Assembly (NCBI GenBank): GCA_964429265.1
Contig: CAYSBK010000052.1
Location: forward strand, 1 to 13,347
DNA length: 13,347 nucleotides
Direction: 5' to 3'
Origin: CAYSBK01 sp964429265
Lineage (GTDB): Bacteria; Planctomycetota; Phycisphaerae; Sedimentisphaerales; Anaerobacaceae
The notes under the pieces were generated by a model. That model was not told the origin of the DNA, did not search any database, and saw only the letters and a list, made by a program, of their open reading frames with translations. The translations under genes were made by a program, and so were the position numbers. Position 1 is the first letter of the stretch. Every line of letters starts with the position of its first letter. Positions 7,136-13,347 of this stretch are shown here, piece by piece.

Positions 7136-7186
7136 ATTGTAATCGCGCCGCAATACGGCTAAAAAGCACAGTAGAAGGGCGTACCG

Positions 7187-8782
7187 ATGGAAGATTACAG
7201 GCAGATAATCCTCAGCGCTGAGCCGGGACAGCTCGTGCCGGTGGTCAAGCAGATAGATATGGGTGAGCCTGTTGACTTCTTTGCCAAGCTAAGCGACTAC
7301 GGCCGGGCCAAGAACTGCTGCCTTTTCGAGTCGCGGGAGTACCTGACCGGCACAGGGGCGCTTAGCTTCGGGACGGCAAGGCCGGCGCTGTACCTAACCG
7401 GTACGGGTTCGCAGTTCAGCATAATCGCATTAAGCAAGACAGGCCGGCGTATCATTGAGTACCTGGGCCGCAGGCGGAAGGAGCGATTTGCGTTTTGCGA
7501 GGATGTGGTATTCAATGCGGACCGGATTACAGGGCGGATAAAACGACAAGAGGGGATCGTGGACGAGCAGACGCGGCTGAAATGCACGAACCAGATGGAC
7601 GTGCTGCGGGCGGTGGCGTTTGCCTTTCGGCTGGCCAGCAAGCCGTTCAGGGTGACGTGCGGGCTGCTTGGTGCATTGAGCTATGATTTCATCGACCAGT
7701 TCGAGAAGCTGCCGCCCAACAAGGAAGACCTGCTGGGCAACCCGGACTACGAGCTTTATTTTGCGGACAACATCTTTCTGATGGACCACGAGCACGGCAG
7801 GGGATACGTCATAGTCAACGTGGTGATAACCGACGGGGACCGTGAACAGGCGATAGCCGAGGCACAGGAGCGTTTCGATTATTACGCGAATCTTGCAAGG
7901 TTCGACGTTCCCCGGCCGGCCAAGTTCGAGGGGCCTTTGCCGCCGGCCGGCAGCGATACCAGCCAGAGTGAGTACGAGCAAATGGTGAAGGCCGCAAGGC
8001 AGCATATAATCGACGGCGATATTTTCCAGGTGGTACTGAGCAGGACCAAGATCGAGCCGTGTCCGGATGAACCGCTGGATGTTTACAAGAGGCTGCGCAA
8101 GCTCAATCCGTCGCCTTATATGTTTTATTTGAACACGCCGTCCACGATATTGATGGGTTCAAGCCCGGAGCTGAACCTGCGTGTCAGCGGGGACGGCACC
8201 CGCAACGTCGAGATAAGACCGATTGCGGGGACCAAACCCCGTGGCCGGGTGGGCGACAAGATAGACCCTGACATTGATTTTCGCTACGAGGCGGAGCTGA
8301 AGCTCGACACCAAGGAACTGGCCGAGCATATGATGCTGGTGGACCTTGCCAGGAACGACATTGCACGCGTGGCTGCGCCCGGCAGCCGGGTGGTGACCGA
8401 GCTTCTTACCGTCGAGAAGTATGAGTCGGTGCAGCATTTGGTCAGCAACGTCAAGGGAACGTTGGCACCCGAGCTTGATGCCTTGAACGCTTATCTTGCC
8501 ACGATGAATATGGGCACGCTGACGGGTGCGCCGAAGATCGAGGCGATGAAGCTGATACGCCTGCTTGAAAAGACCAAGCGTGGCTATTACGGCGGGGCGG
8601 TTATGTACCTGACGGTCGACGGCAAGTTCGACAGTTGCATCACGATAAGGAGCCTTCAGGTCAAGGACCATGTCGCCTATATCAGGGTCGGGGCGGGGAT
8701 CGTGCACGACAGTATTGCGAAAAACGAGTTTGAGGAGACCGAGCACAAGGCGGCCTCCTGCCTGCGGGCGATACGCGGTTAA
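7187..8782 (+). CDS. trpE: Anthranilate synthase component I, enteric type
   Basis: Residues 1-531 match TrpE, which with TrpG makes anthranilate from chorismate and glutamine, the first committed step of Trp synthesis in the cytoplasm. Chorismate-binding motifs are NPSPYMFYL (307-315), IAGTKPRG (346-353), KELAEHMMLVDLARND (376-391), MNMGTLTGAPK (440-450) and GAGIVHDS (502-509). The N-terminal part has LFES (46-49) at the place of the LLES allosteric Trp site of enteric TrpE, so feedback inhibition by Trp is expected. MNMGT, LARND.AR and the YDF..FE.LP region (166-176) are closer to the E. coli type than to the more widespread FPAGT type. Upstream AAGGG lies about eight bases from ATG 7187. 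The stop overlaps a TAATG with an alternative trpG start. The protein contains no Trp residue. Expression should depend on the attenuator at 7002-7135. Confidence 0.96.
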   Translation: MEDYRQIILSAEPGQLVPVVKQIDMGEPVDFFAKLSDYGRAKNCCLFESREYLTGTGALSFGTARPALYLTGTGSQFSIIALSKTGRRIIEYLGRRRKERFAFCEDVVFNADRITGRIKRQEGIVDEQTRLKCTNQMDVLRAVAFAFRLASKPFRVTCGLLGALSYDFIDQFEKLPPNKEDLLGNPDYELYFADNIFLMDHEHGRGYVIVNVVITDGDREQAIAEAQERFDYYANLARFDVPRPAKFEGPLPPAGSDTSQSEYEQMVKAARQHIIDGDIFQVVLSRTKIEPCPDEPLDVYKRLRKLNPSPYMFYLNTPSTILMGSSPELNLRVSGDGTRNVEIRPIAGTKPRGRVGDKIDPDIDFRYEAELKLDTKELAEHMMLVDLARNDIARVAAPGSRVVTELLTVEKYESVQHLVSNVKGTLAPELDALNAYLATMNMGTLTGAPKIEAMKLIRLLEKTKRGYYGGAVMYLTVDGKFDSCITIRSLQVKDHVAYIRVGAGIVHDSIAKNEFEETEHKAASCLRAIRG

Positions 8783-8796
8783 TGAGGAAGACGCTT

Positions 8797-9411
8797 ATGG
8801 AAGCGGCATACAGGGTCCTTTTCATAGATAATTTCGACTCGTTCACGTACAACCTTGTGGACGACTTCTGCAAGCGTAACTGCACGGCCAGGGTGTACCG
8901 CAGCGATACGGACCTTGAACAACTGAAGGCCGTGGTGGAGGATTTCAGGCCGGACCTGCTCGTTATTTCCCCGGGGCCGGGTACACCGGATACGGCGGGT
9001 GTTTCGCTTGCGGCGGTGGGTTATTTCAAAGACAGGCTGCCGATTTTCGGTGTTTGCCTCGGGCACCAGGTCATAGCGCAGTATTTCGGCGGTACGGTCG
9101 GCCACGCGCCGGTGCCGATGCACGGAAAGCCATCCAAGGTGACTCATGACGGCAGTGGTATTTTCGCCGGCGTTGAGAATCCGCTGCAGGCCGGCAGATA
9201 CCACAGTCTTTGCGTGACGAAAGTGCCGGACGGCATGCGCGTTACGGCCGAGTTCGAGGGCATCGTGATGGGACTGCAGCACAAGCAGTTGCCCATATTC
9301 GGGGTGCAGTTTCATCCGGAGAGCATACTGACACCGGCCGGCGGCAGGATAATTGAAAACGTGTTGCACATTGCGGCCGGGTCGAAACAAGAAGCCGGGA
9401 GTGGAAGATGA
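8797..9411 (+). CDS. trpG: Anthranilate synthase component II (glutamine amidotransferase)
   Basis: This 204-residue class-I glutamine amidotransferase supplies ammonia to TrpE. It shows the family start FIDNFDSFTYNL, the oxyanion/glycine segment ISPGPGTPD (about 57-65), the nucleophile in GVCLGHQ (C87) and the catalytic pair in FHPES (H173, E175). I chose ATG 8797 because AGGAAG lies six bases upstream and the protein then begins a few residues before the conserved core, as in relatives. The alternative ATG 8782 (five more residues) overlaps the trpE stop as TAATG and could serve translational coupling. It is not fused to trpD, unlike the E. coli TrpD bifunctional protein. Its last codon and stop overlap the start of trpD (ATGA). 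No Trp residues are present. Confidence 0.95.
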   Translation: MEAAYRVLFIDNFDSFTYNLVDDFCKRNCTARVYRSDTDLEQLKAVVEDFRPDLLVISPGPGTPDTAGVSLAAVGYFKDRLPIFGVCLGHQVIAQYFGGTVGHAPVPMHGKPSKVTHDGSGIFAGVENPLQAGRYHSLCVTKVPDGMRVTAEFEGIVMGLQHKQLPIFGVQFHPESILTPAGGRIIENVLHIAAGSKQEAGSGR

Positions 9412-10427
9412 CAAAGATAACCAAATATCTGGAAATCATCCTTGACGGAGGCGACCTTACGTGCGAGCAGGCCAAAGCGCTGCAGGACACGATTTTTGAA
9501 GGTGAGGTTTCGGATGTTCAAATCGCGGCGTTCCTGGCGGCGATGCGGATGAAGCGGGCCACTGCCGGCGAGATTGCCGGGCTGGCGCAGTCGCTGAGGG
9601 ACCACGCGGTGCGGGTGGAGACGAAGTTCGATGACCTGATTGACACCTGTGGCACGGGGGGGGCGATGATAAAGACTTTCAACGTGTCCACGACGGCGGC
9701 GCTGGTTGCGGCTGGGGCGGGCGCTCACGTTGCCAAGCACGGCAACCGCGGCATAACCAGTGCATGCGGCTCGGCGGACGTGCTGAGCGAGCTTGGTGTC
9801 AAGATCGACGCGGGTCCTGAAGTTGTGGCGCGATGCATCGAAGAGGCGGGCATCGGGTTTATGTTCGCGCCGCGTTACCACCCCGCGATGAAATTCGTTC
9901 AGCCGATCCGCAAGAGCCTGGATTTCAGAACCGCGTTCAACATACTGGGTCCGCTTGCCAACCCTGCCGGTGTCACCGCGCAGTTGCTCGGCGTTGCCGA
10001 TGCGAGCCTCATCGAGCGAATCCTGGAGGCCCTGAGGATGCTCGGTGCGACCAGGGCGATGGTGCTGCACGGTGAGGGTATGGACGAGATAAGCATTGTC
10101 GGAACAACGAAGATTCGCTGGCTCAGGGGTGATGAGATTACGGAGGTTGAGTTTGACCCCGCCGATTTCGGCATTCGCGGGGCCTCGCTGGAGCAATTGA
10201 CCGGCGGGGATGTGATCGCCAACGCCTCCATAGTACGCGACATACTTTCCGGTCGCGACACCGGTCCGCGAAAAGAGATCGTAGTGGTAAACGCCGCAGC
10301 GGCGATAATCGTCGCCGGCCTGGCCGGTGACTTTGACTCGGCGATGGCACTGGCTGAAAAGTCAATCGCCGAAGGTGCTGCGCTTGCGGCTCTGGAGAAA
10401 CTCGTTGAAGTATCAAACAAGGGGTGA
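9408..10427 (+). CDS. trpD: Anthranilate phosphoribosyltransferase
   Basis: This 339-residue protein is full length for TrpD, which joins anthranilate to PRPP. It shows the PRPP-binding loop CGTGGAMIKTFNVST (81-95), KHGNR (110-114), GSADVL (121-126), the anthranilate-site region RTAFNILGPLANP (174-186) and HGEGMDE (221-227, with D226-E227 as expected magnesium ligands). It differs from the common GTGGD in having alanine at position 86. The start ATG overlaps the trpG stop by four bases (ATGA), and GGGAG lies six bases upstream, so it is translationally coupled. An eight-G run (9656-9663) encodes part of the PRPP loop. The gene ends 82 bases before trpF, the largest gap in the operon. Confidence 0.95.
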   Translation: MTKITKYLEIILDGGDLTCEQAKALQDTIFEGEVSDVQIAAFLAAMRMKRATAGEIAGLAQSLRDHAVRVETKFDDLIDTCGTGGAMIKTFNVSTTAALVAAGAGAHVAKHGNRGITSACGSADVLSELGVKIDAGPEVVARCIEEAGIGFMFAPRYHPAMKFVQPIRKSLDFRTAFNILGPLANPAGVTAQLLGVADASLIERILEALRMLGATRAMVLHGEGMDEISIVGTTKIRWLRGDEITEVEFDPADFGIRGASLEQLTGGDVIANASIVRDILSGRDTGPRKEIVVVNAAAAIIVAGLAGDFDSAMALAEKSIAEGAALAALEKLVEVSNKG

Positions 10428-10509
10428 AATGTTGACGGCCGTCCGGATGGGACGGCTGGATTGCGTAGGTACGTCGGGTCGGCGAGGTTGATTTTGAACG
10501 TAGGACTTT
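10428..10509 (+). other. trpD-trpF intergenic gap with hairpin
   Basis: Eighty-two bases separate two genes of an otherwise compact operon. GCCGTCC (10438-10444) and GGACGGC (10450-10456) form a 7-bp stem with a 5-base loop, extendable to 9 with one G-U pair. No T run follows, so it is not an intrinsic terminator. No trpC coding sequence is present. AGGA (10502-10505) is the trpF ribosome-binding site. Confidence 0.5.
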
Positions 10510-11133
10510 ATGTTGCTGCTAAAGGTAAAAATCTGCGGGATTACCAACGCTGAGGACGCCCGGGCCGCGGTCGAGATGGGGGCCGACCTGCTCGGGTTCA
10601 ACTTCTACCGTCGCAGTCCGCGCTATATTGCGCCGGATGCTGCCTGGAGTATCATCAACCAACTTCCGGGTTTCGCGGACGTCGCGGGCGTGTTCGTGAA
10701 CGCCTCGGCCGAGCAGGTCAGGCAAACGACCGCGACGTGCAAGCTGGACTGGATACAATTGCACGGCGACGAAGAACCGCAGTTTTGCCACAGCTTCGGC
10801 GACCTCGGCGTCCGGACGATGAAGGCATTGAGAATCAGGGACAAAGCCGACCTCGCAAAGGCCGAGGATTACTTCACCGACGCTATTTTGCTCGATGCCT
10901 TCAAGGCGGGCCAGTACGGAGGAACCGGCGTGGCCTTCGACTGGAATATCATCGGGCACATCGGCAAAAGGATTTTTCTGGCAGGCGGAATAAACCCGGA
11001 GAACGTCGCGGAGGCGGTCAAGCTGGGAATCTATGGGATCGACGTGTGCAGTGGTATTGAGTCGAAACCCGGCAAAAAAGACCATAAGAAGATGAAAGCA
11101 CTGTTCGACAGGATACGCCAACTGAACGGCTGA
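10510..11133 (+). CDS. trpF: Phosphoribosylanthranilate isomerase
   Basis: This 207-residue TIM-barrel protein catalyses the Amadori rearrangement of phosphoribosylanthranilate to CdRP. Key residues are C9 in KVKICGIT (general base), GFNFYRRSPRYI (29-40), GVFVNAS (60-66), QLHGDE (83-88), D129 in LLDAF (general acid) followed by GGTG (137-140), and the phosphate-binding LAGGINPENV (157-166) and DVCSGIE (178-184). It is a free-standing enzyme, not fused to TrpC as in enterics. The trpC product needed for the next step is not encoded in the window. ATG 10510 has AGGA only four bases upstream; TTG 10513 is an alternative with better spacing. It holds three of the operon's five Trp residues. Confidence 0.95.
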   Translation: MLLLKVKICGITNAEDARAAVEMGADLLGFNFYRRSPRYIAPDAAWSIINQLPGFADVAGVFVNASAEQVRQTTATCKLDWIQLHGDEEPQFCHSFGDLGVRTMKALRIRDKADLAKAEDYFTDAILLDAFKAGQYGGTGVAFDWNIIGHIGKRIFLAGGINPENVAEAVKLGIYGIDVCSGIESKPGKKDHKKMKALFDRIRQLNG

Positions 11134-11174
11134 GACGTGCCCGCGTCGAGGCCAACCAATAAAAGGTTCGAGAT

Positions 11175-12350
11175 ATGAGATACAAAGGCAGGTTCGGGCA
11201 ATACGGAGGGTTCTATGTGCCGGAGGTGCTTATCCCGGCGCTGGAAGAACTCGAAGAGGCTTTCTACCGGTTCCACCAGGACGAGCGGTTCGTTGGTGAA
11301 CTTGCCGGGTTGTTGCGAGACTATGCCGGTCGGCCTTCGCCGCTCTATTTCGCGAAAAGATTCAGCGAGTACGTCGGCTTCAGGGTGTACCTTAAGCGGG
11401 AAGATTTGCTGCACGGCGGCGCACACAAGGTGAACAACACGCTCGGGCAGGGCCTGCTGGCAAAGTATATGCACAAGACCAAGCTGATCGCTGAAACCGG
11501 TGCCGGCCAGCACGGCCTGGCTACGGCGATGGTCGGGGCGTTGTTCGGGATGGAGACCAAGATATTTATGGGGGTTACCGACGTTGAACGCCAAAGCGTC
11601 AACGTTCACAAGATGCGATTGTGCGGCGCGGAAGTGATCGGCGTCGAGGGCGGCACCGGCACGCTCAAGGACGCCATCAACGACGCCCTTCGATACTGGA
11701 CTGCGAATGTGACGGATACGTTCTATCTTTTCGGCTCGGCCTGTGGACCACATCCGTATCCGACCATAGTAAAACACTTCCAGAGCTGTATCGGCAAGGA
11801 AGCCAGGCGGCAGTGCCTCGAACAGATCGGGAGACTGCCTGATATGGTTGTTGCCTGCGTGGGCGGAGGCAGCAACGCCATCGGTATTTTCTCCGCCTTT
11901 GTGGACGATGCCGACGTAAGGCTGATAGGCGTCGAAGCCGGCGGCAGGGGCCTGGAACCCGGCAAGCACGCCGCGAGCCTGGTGGCGGGCCGCGTTGGTG
12001 TGCTGCACGGTGCAAAGGCTTACCTGCTGCAAGACCAGCAGGGCCAGGTGCTCGATACCGAGTCGGTAAGCGCCGGGCTTGATTACCCCGCGGTCGGACC
12101 CGAGCATTGCTTGCTGAAGGATACGGGCAGGGCCGAGTACGTTGCAGCCGGGGACGAGGAGGTGCTGGATGCCTTTGAGACGTTGACTCGCACCGAGGGA
12201 ATCCTGCCCGCCCTGGAAAGCGCGCACGCGCTGGCATACCTGGCCGGCCAGAAAGGCAAACTGAATCCCGATACGGTCGCGGTGGTCAACCTTTCGGGCC
12301 GGGGCGACAAAGATGTCTCCATCGTCGAAAAACACAGACCATTGCGGTAA
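11175..12350 (+). CDS. trpB: Tryptophan synthase beta subunit
   Basis: This 391-residue PLP enzyme condenses indole with serine. PLP lysine is K85 in LLHGGAHKVNN. The catalytic glutamate is E107 in ETGAGQHG. The PLP phosphate loop is GGGSNAIG (230-237). HPYPTIV (193-199) and NLSGRGDKD near the C terminus are also present. It is a TrpB1-type subunit that pairs with the TrpA encoded 10 bases downstream, channelling indole between them. The REDLLHGGAHK, YAGRP and FGQYGGFYVP segments are closer to the E. coli protein than to the common REDLNHTGAHK form. The gap after trpF is 41 bases. The ribosome-binding site is modest (AGG and GAG within 15 bases). It has a single Trp residue. Confidence 0.97.
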   Translation: MRYKGRFGQYGGFYVPEVLIPALEELEEAFYRFHQDERFVGELAGLLRDYAGRPSPLYFAKRFSEYVGFRVYLKREDLLHGGAHKVNNTLGQGLLAKYMHKTKLIAETGAGQHGLATAMVGALFGMETKIFMGVTDVERQSVNVHKMRLCGAEVIGVEGGTGTLKDAINDALRYWTANVTDTFYLFGSACGPHPYPTIVKHFQSCIGKEARRQCLEQIGRLPDMVVACVGGGSNAIGIFSAFVDDADVRLIGVEAGGRGLEPGKHAASLVAGRVGVLHGAKAYLLQDQQGQVLDTESVSAGLDYPAVGPEHCLLKDTGRAEYVAAGDEEVLDAFETLTRTEGILPALESAHALAYLAGQKGKLNPDTVAVVNLSGRGDKDVSIVEKHRPLR

Positions 12351-12360
12351 GGACGGCCTT

Positions 12361-13161
12361 ATGCGAAGCTACAAACAGGTTTTTTCGGAACTCAACAGGG
12401 CGGCGCTTATACCATTCTTTGTGATCGGAGACCCTGATTTTGAAACGAGCCTGGCAATTGTCAGGACAGCGGTCGATGCCGGCGCGGATATTCTGGAGCT
12501 GGGGATACCTTTTTCAGACCCGATAGCGGACGGCCCAACCATCCAGAAGGCCGACATACGGGCAAGGGCGGGTGGGATGACCGTTGCGAAGGCGCTCGAG
12601 TTTATCCATAAGGTCAAGGACTACAGGGACATACCGGTTGGACTGTTAATGTACTACAACCTGATTTATCAGTACGGCTGCGAAAAGTTTTTCAGGGATT
12701 TTCACTCCGCCGGCGTCAACAGCGTGCTTGTCGCGGACCTGAGCATAGATGATGCGGATGAAATCGCGCCGGTCGCACTCGATGCCGGGCTCGATACCGT
12801 TTTTATGGTGACGCCGAACACACCTGAGTCTCGCATCAAACAGATCGCCGCCAGGACCACCGGCTTTATTTACACGGTTTCAGTTCTTGGCGTAACGGGC
12901 AGCAGGGACCGGCTTTCGACGACGGTGCAGGGTCTGGTGTCCAGGTTGAAGCGGCTCACCGAGGTGCCGGTCTGCGTGGGCTTCGGGATCAGTAAGCCGG
13001 AGCATGCGGCGGCCGTCGCCGCGGCCGGGGCCGACGGTGTTATTATCGGCTCGAAAATCGTGCAGATAATCGAAAACAACCAGGCACGGCCCGACGTGCT
13101 CACGGCGGAAATCTCGACGTTTCTGGCCGACGTAAGACAAGCCATTCCCGCTCGCACTTAG
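12361..13161 (+). CDS. trpA: Tryptophan synthase alpha subunit
   Basis: From ATG 12361 this gives 266 residues, close to the E. coli TrpA length. It cleaves indole-3-glycerol phosphate to indole, which passes to TrpB. Catalytic residues are E46 in LELGIPFSDP and D57 in ADGPTIQ (equivalent to E49 and D60 of E. coli). GLLMYYNLI, SVLVADL, the loop-6 region VSVLGVTGSR and the phosphate-binding VCVGFGIS and GVIIGSKIV follow in order. The start is set by AAGGA seven bases upstream. A longer frame from 12313 would overlap trpB by 38 bases and add 16 residues not seen in relatives. It is the last gene of the operon. No clear terminator follows. It contains no Trp. Confidence 0.96.
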   Translation: MRSYKQVFSELNRAALIPFFVIGDPDFETSLAIVRTAVDAGADILELGIPFSDPIADGPTIQKADIRARAGGMTVAKALEFIHKVKDYRDIPVGLLMYYNLIYQYGCEKFFRDFHSAGVNSVLVADLSIDDADEIAPVALDAGLDTVFMVTPNTPESRIKQIAARTTGFIYTVSVLGVTGSRDRLSTTVQGLVSRLKRLTEVPVCVGFGISKPEHAAAVAAAGADGVIIGSKIVQIIENNQARPDVLTAEISTFLADVRQAIPART

Positions 13162-13275
13162 TCTGACTTGTCTGTTGCCTGCAGCCGCACATTGATAAAG
13201 AACCTCGTGGCCTGCAACTTCGCCCCTACAATCGACGCGGCGCCAGGAAACAATCATCGAAATCAAGGATAGTTT
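13162..13275 (+). other. Spacer after trpA
   Basis: No gene is supported here. An imperfect inverted repeat with arms GTTGC (13174-13178) and GCAAC (13214-13218) is present without a T run, so it is a doubtful terminator. TACAAT (13227-13232) could be a -10 for the next gene, but no good -35 accompanies it. Confidence 0.25.
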
Positions 13276-13347
13276 TTGGGGGACTTTATAAGCACAATCC
13301 TCTATATCAAGGCGTCACCGCGGCAGGAGCGCTCCTATTGTGCGGCC
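13276..13347 (+). CDS. N-terminus of a flavodoxin-fold NAD(P)H oxidoreductase, azoreductase-like (partial)
   Basis: A frame opens at TTG 13276 and runs to the window edge (24 codons). An in-frame TAG at 13270-13272 rules out a longer start. AAGGA (13265-13269) lies six bases before the TTG. The segment ILYIKASPRQERSY resembles the N-terminal FMN-phosphate-binding beta strand and loop of FMN-dependent azoreductases and related Flavodoxin_2 quinone reductases. This is a short match, so the family is probable, not certain. It may be read through from trpA or have its own promoter. Confidence 0.5.
   Translation, partial: MGDFISTILYIKASPRQERSYCAA

Noticed and set aside
7002..7186. T-box riboswitch or TRAP-binding leader instead of a leader-peptide attenuator
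   Set aside because: No T-box consensus and no series of GAG/UAG triplets were seen. The tandem Trp codons and competing hairpins explain the region.
9312..10196. 294-codon minus-strand open frame opposite trpG/trpD
   Set aside because: It overlaps two conserved genes on the other strand and shows no recognisable domain.
11031..12335. 434-codon minus-strand open frame opposite trpB
   Set aside because: It is antisense to a clearly conserved trpB, has a low-complexity His/Arg/Gln-rich translation without motifs, and arises from GC-rich codon bias.
12313..12360. Earlier trpA start overlapping trpB
   Set aside because: No ribosome-binding site of note, and the extra 16 residues have no counterpart in TrpA. 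AAGGA before ATG 12361 decides.

Overview
The window reads as a bacterial chromosome of fairly high GC content. It has Gram-negative-style lipoprotein and secretion signals, a GH130 glycan enzyme, a ribose-type sugar ABC importer and a large secreted metallopeptidase. A marine or sediment polysaccharide degrader such as a planctomycete of the Phycisphaerae would fit, but that placement is a low-confidence inference because no rRNA or marker gene is present. There are no tRNA or rRNA genes, mobile elements or CRISPR arrays.

Left part (1-3221). A long minus-strand reading frame runs off the left edge. It encodes a secreted thermolysin/fungalysin-type metallopeptidase with a signal peptide, an FTP/PepSY-type propeptide, an inserted beta-sandwich-like domain and the start of the catalytic domain. 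A 316-base divergent intergenic region, with a plausible promoter on each strand, separates it from a plus-strand GH130 mannoside phosphorylase/glycosidase (2166-3221).

Middle part (3346-6785, minus strand). Three tightly packed genes encode a lipoprotein sugar-binding protein, a duplicated-cassette ATPase and a permease, i.e. a complete RbsBAC-type (CUT2) importer. The operon converges on GH130 and diverges from the trp operon. A perfect 18-base palindrome precedes the binding-protein gene and may be an operator.

Right part (6964-13161, plus strand). This is a tryptophan operon in the order leader peptide-trpE-trpG-trpD-trpF-trpB-trpA. The 195 bases in front of trpE hold a near-consensus sigma70-type promoter, a 23-codon leader peptide with three consecutive Trp codons, and mutually exclusive RNA hairpins. 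The last hairpin is a perfect 10-bp terminator with six U residues. This is a complete ribosome-mediated transcription attenuator like that of the enteric trp operon. The promoter lies so close to the leader ATG that the leader peptide is probably translated from a nearly leaderless transcript. The operon lacks trpC, and the only sizeable intergenic gap falls where trpC usually sits. TrpE, TrpB and TrpA carry motifs of the enteric type, so the operon together with its attenuator may have an enteric-related ancestry.

At the right edge, a TTG-initiated reading frame begins a flavodoxin-fold, azoreductase-like protein that is cut off by the window.
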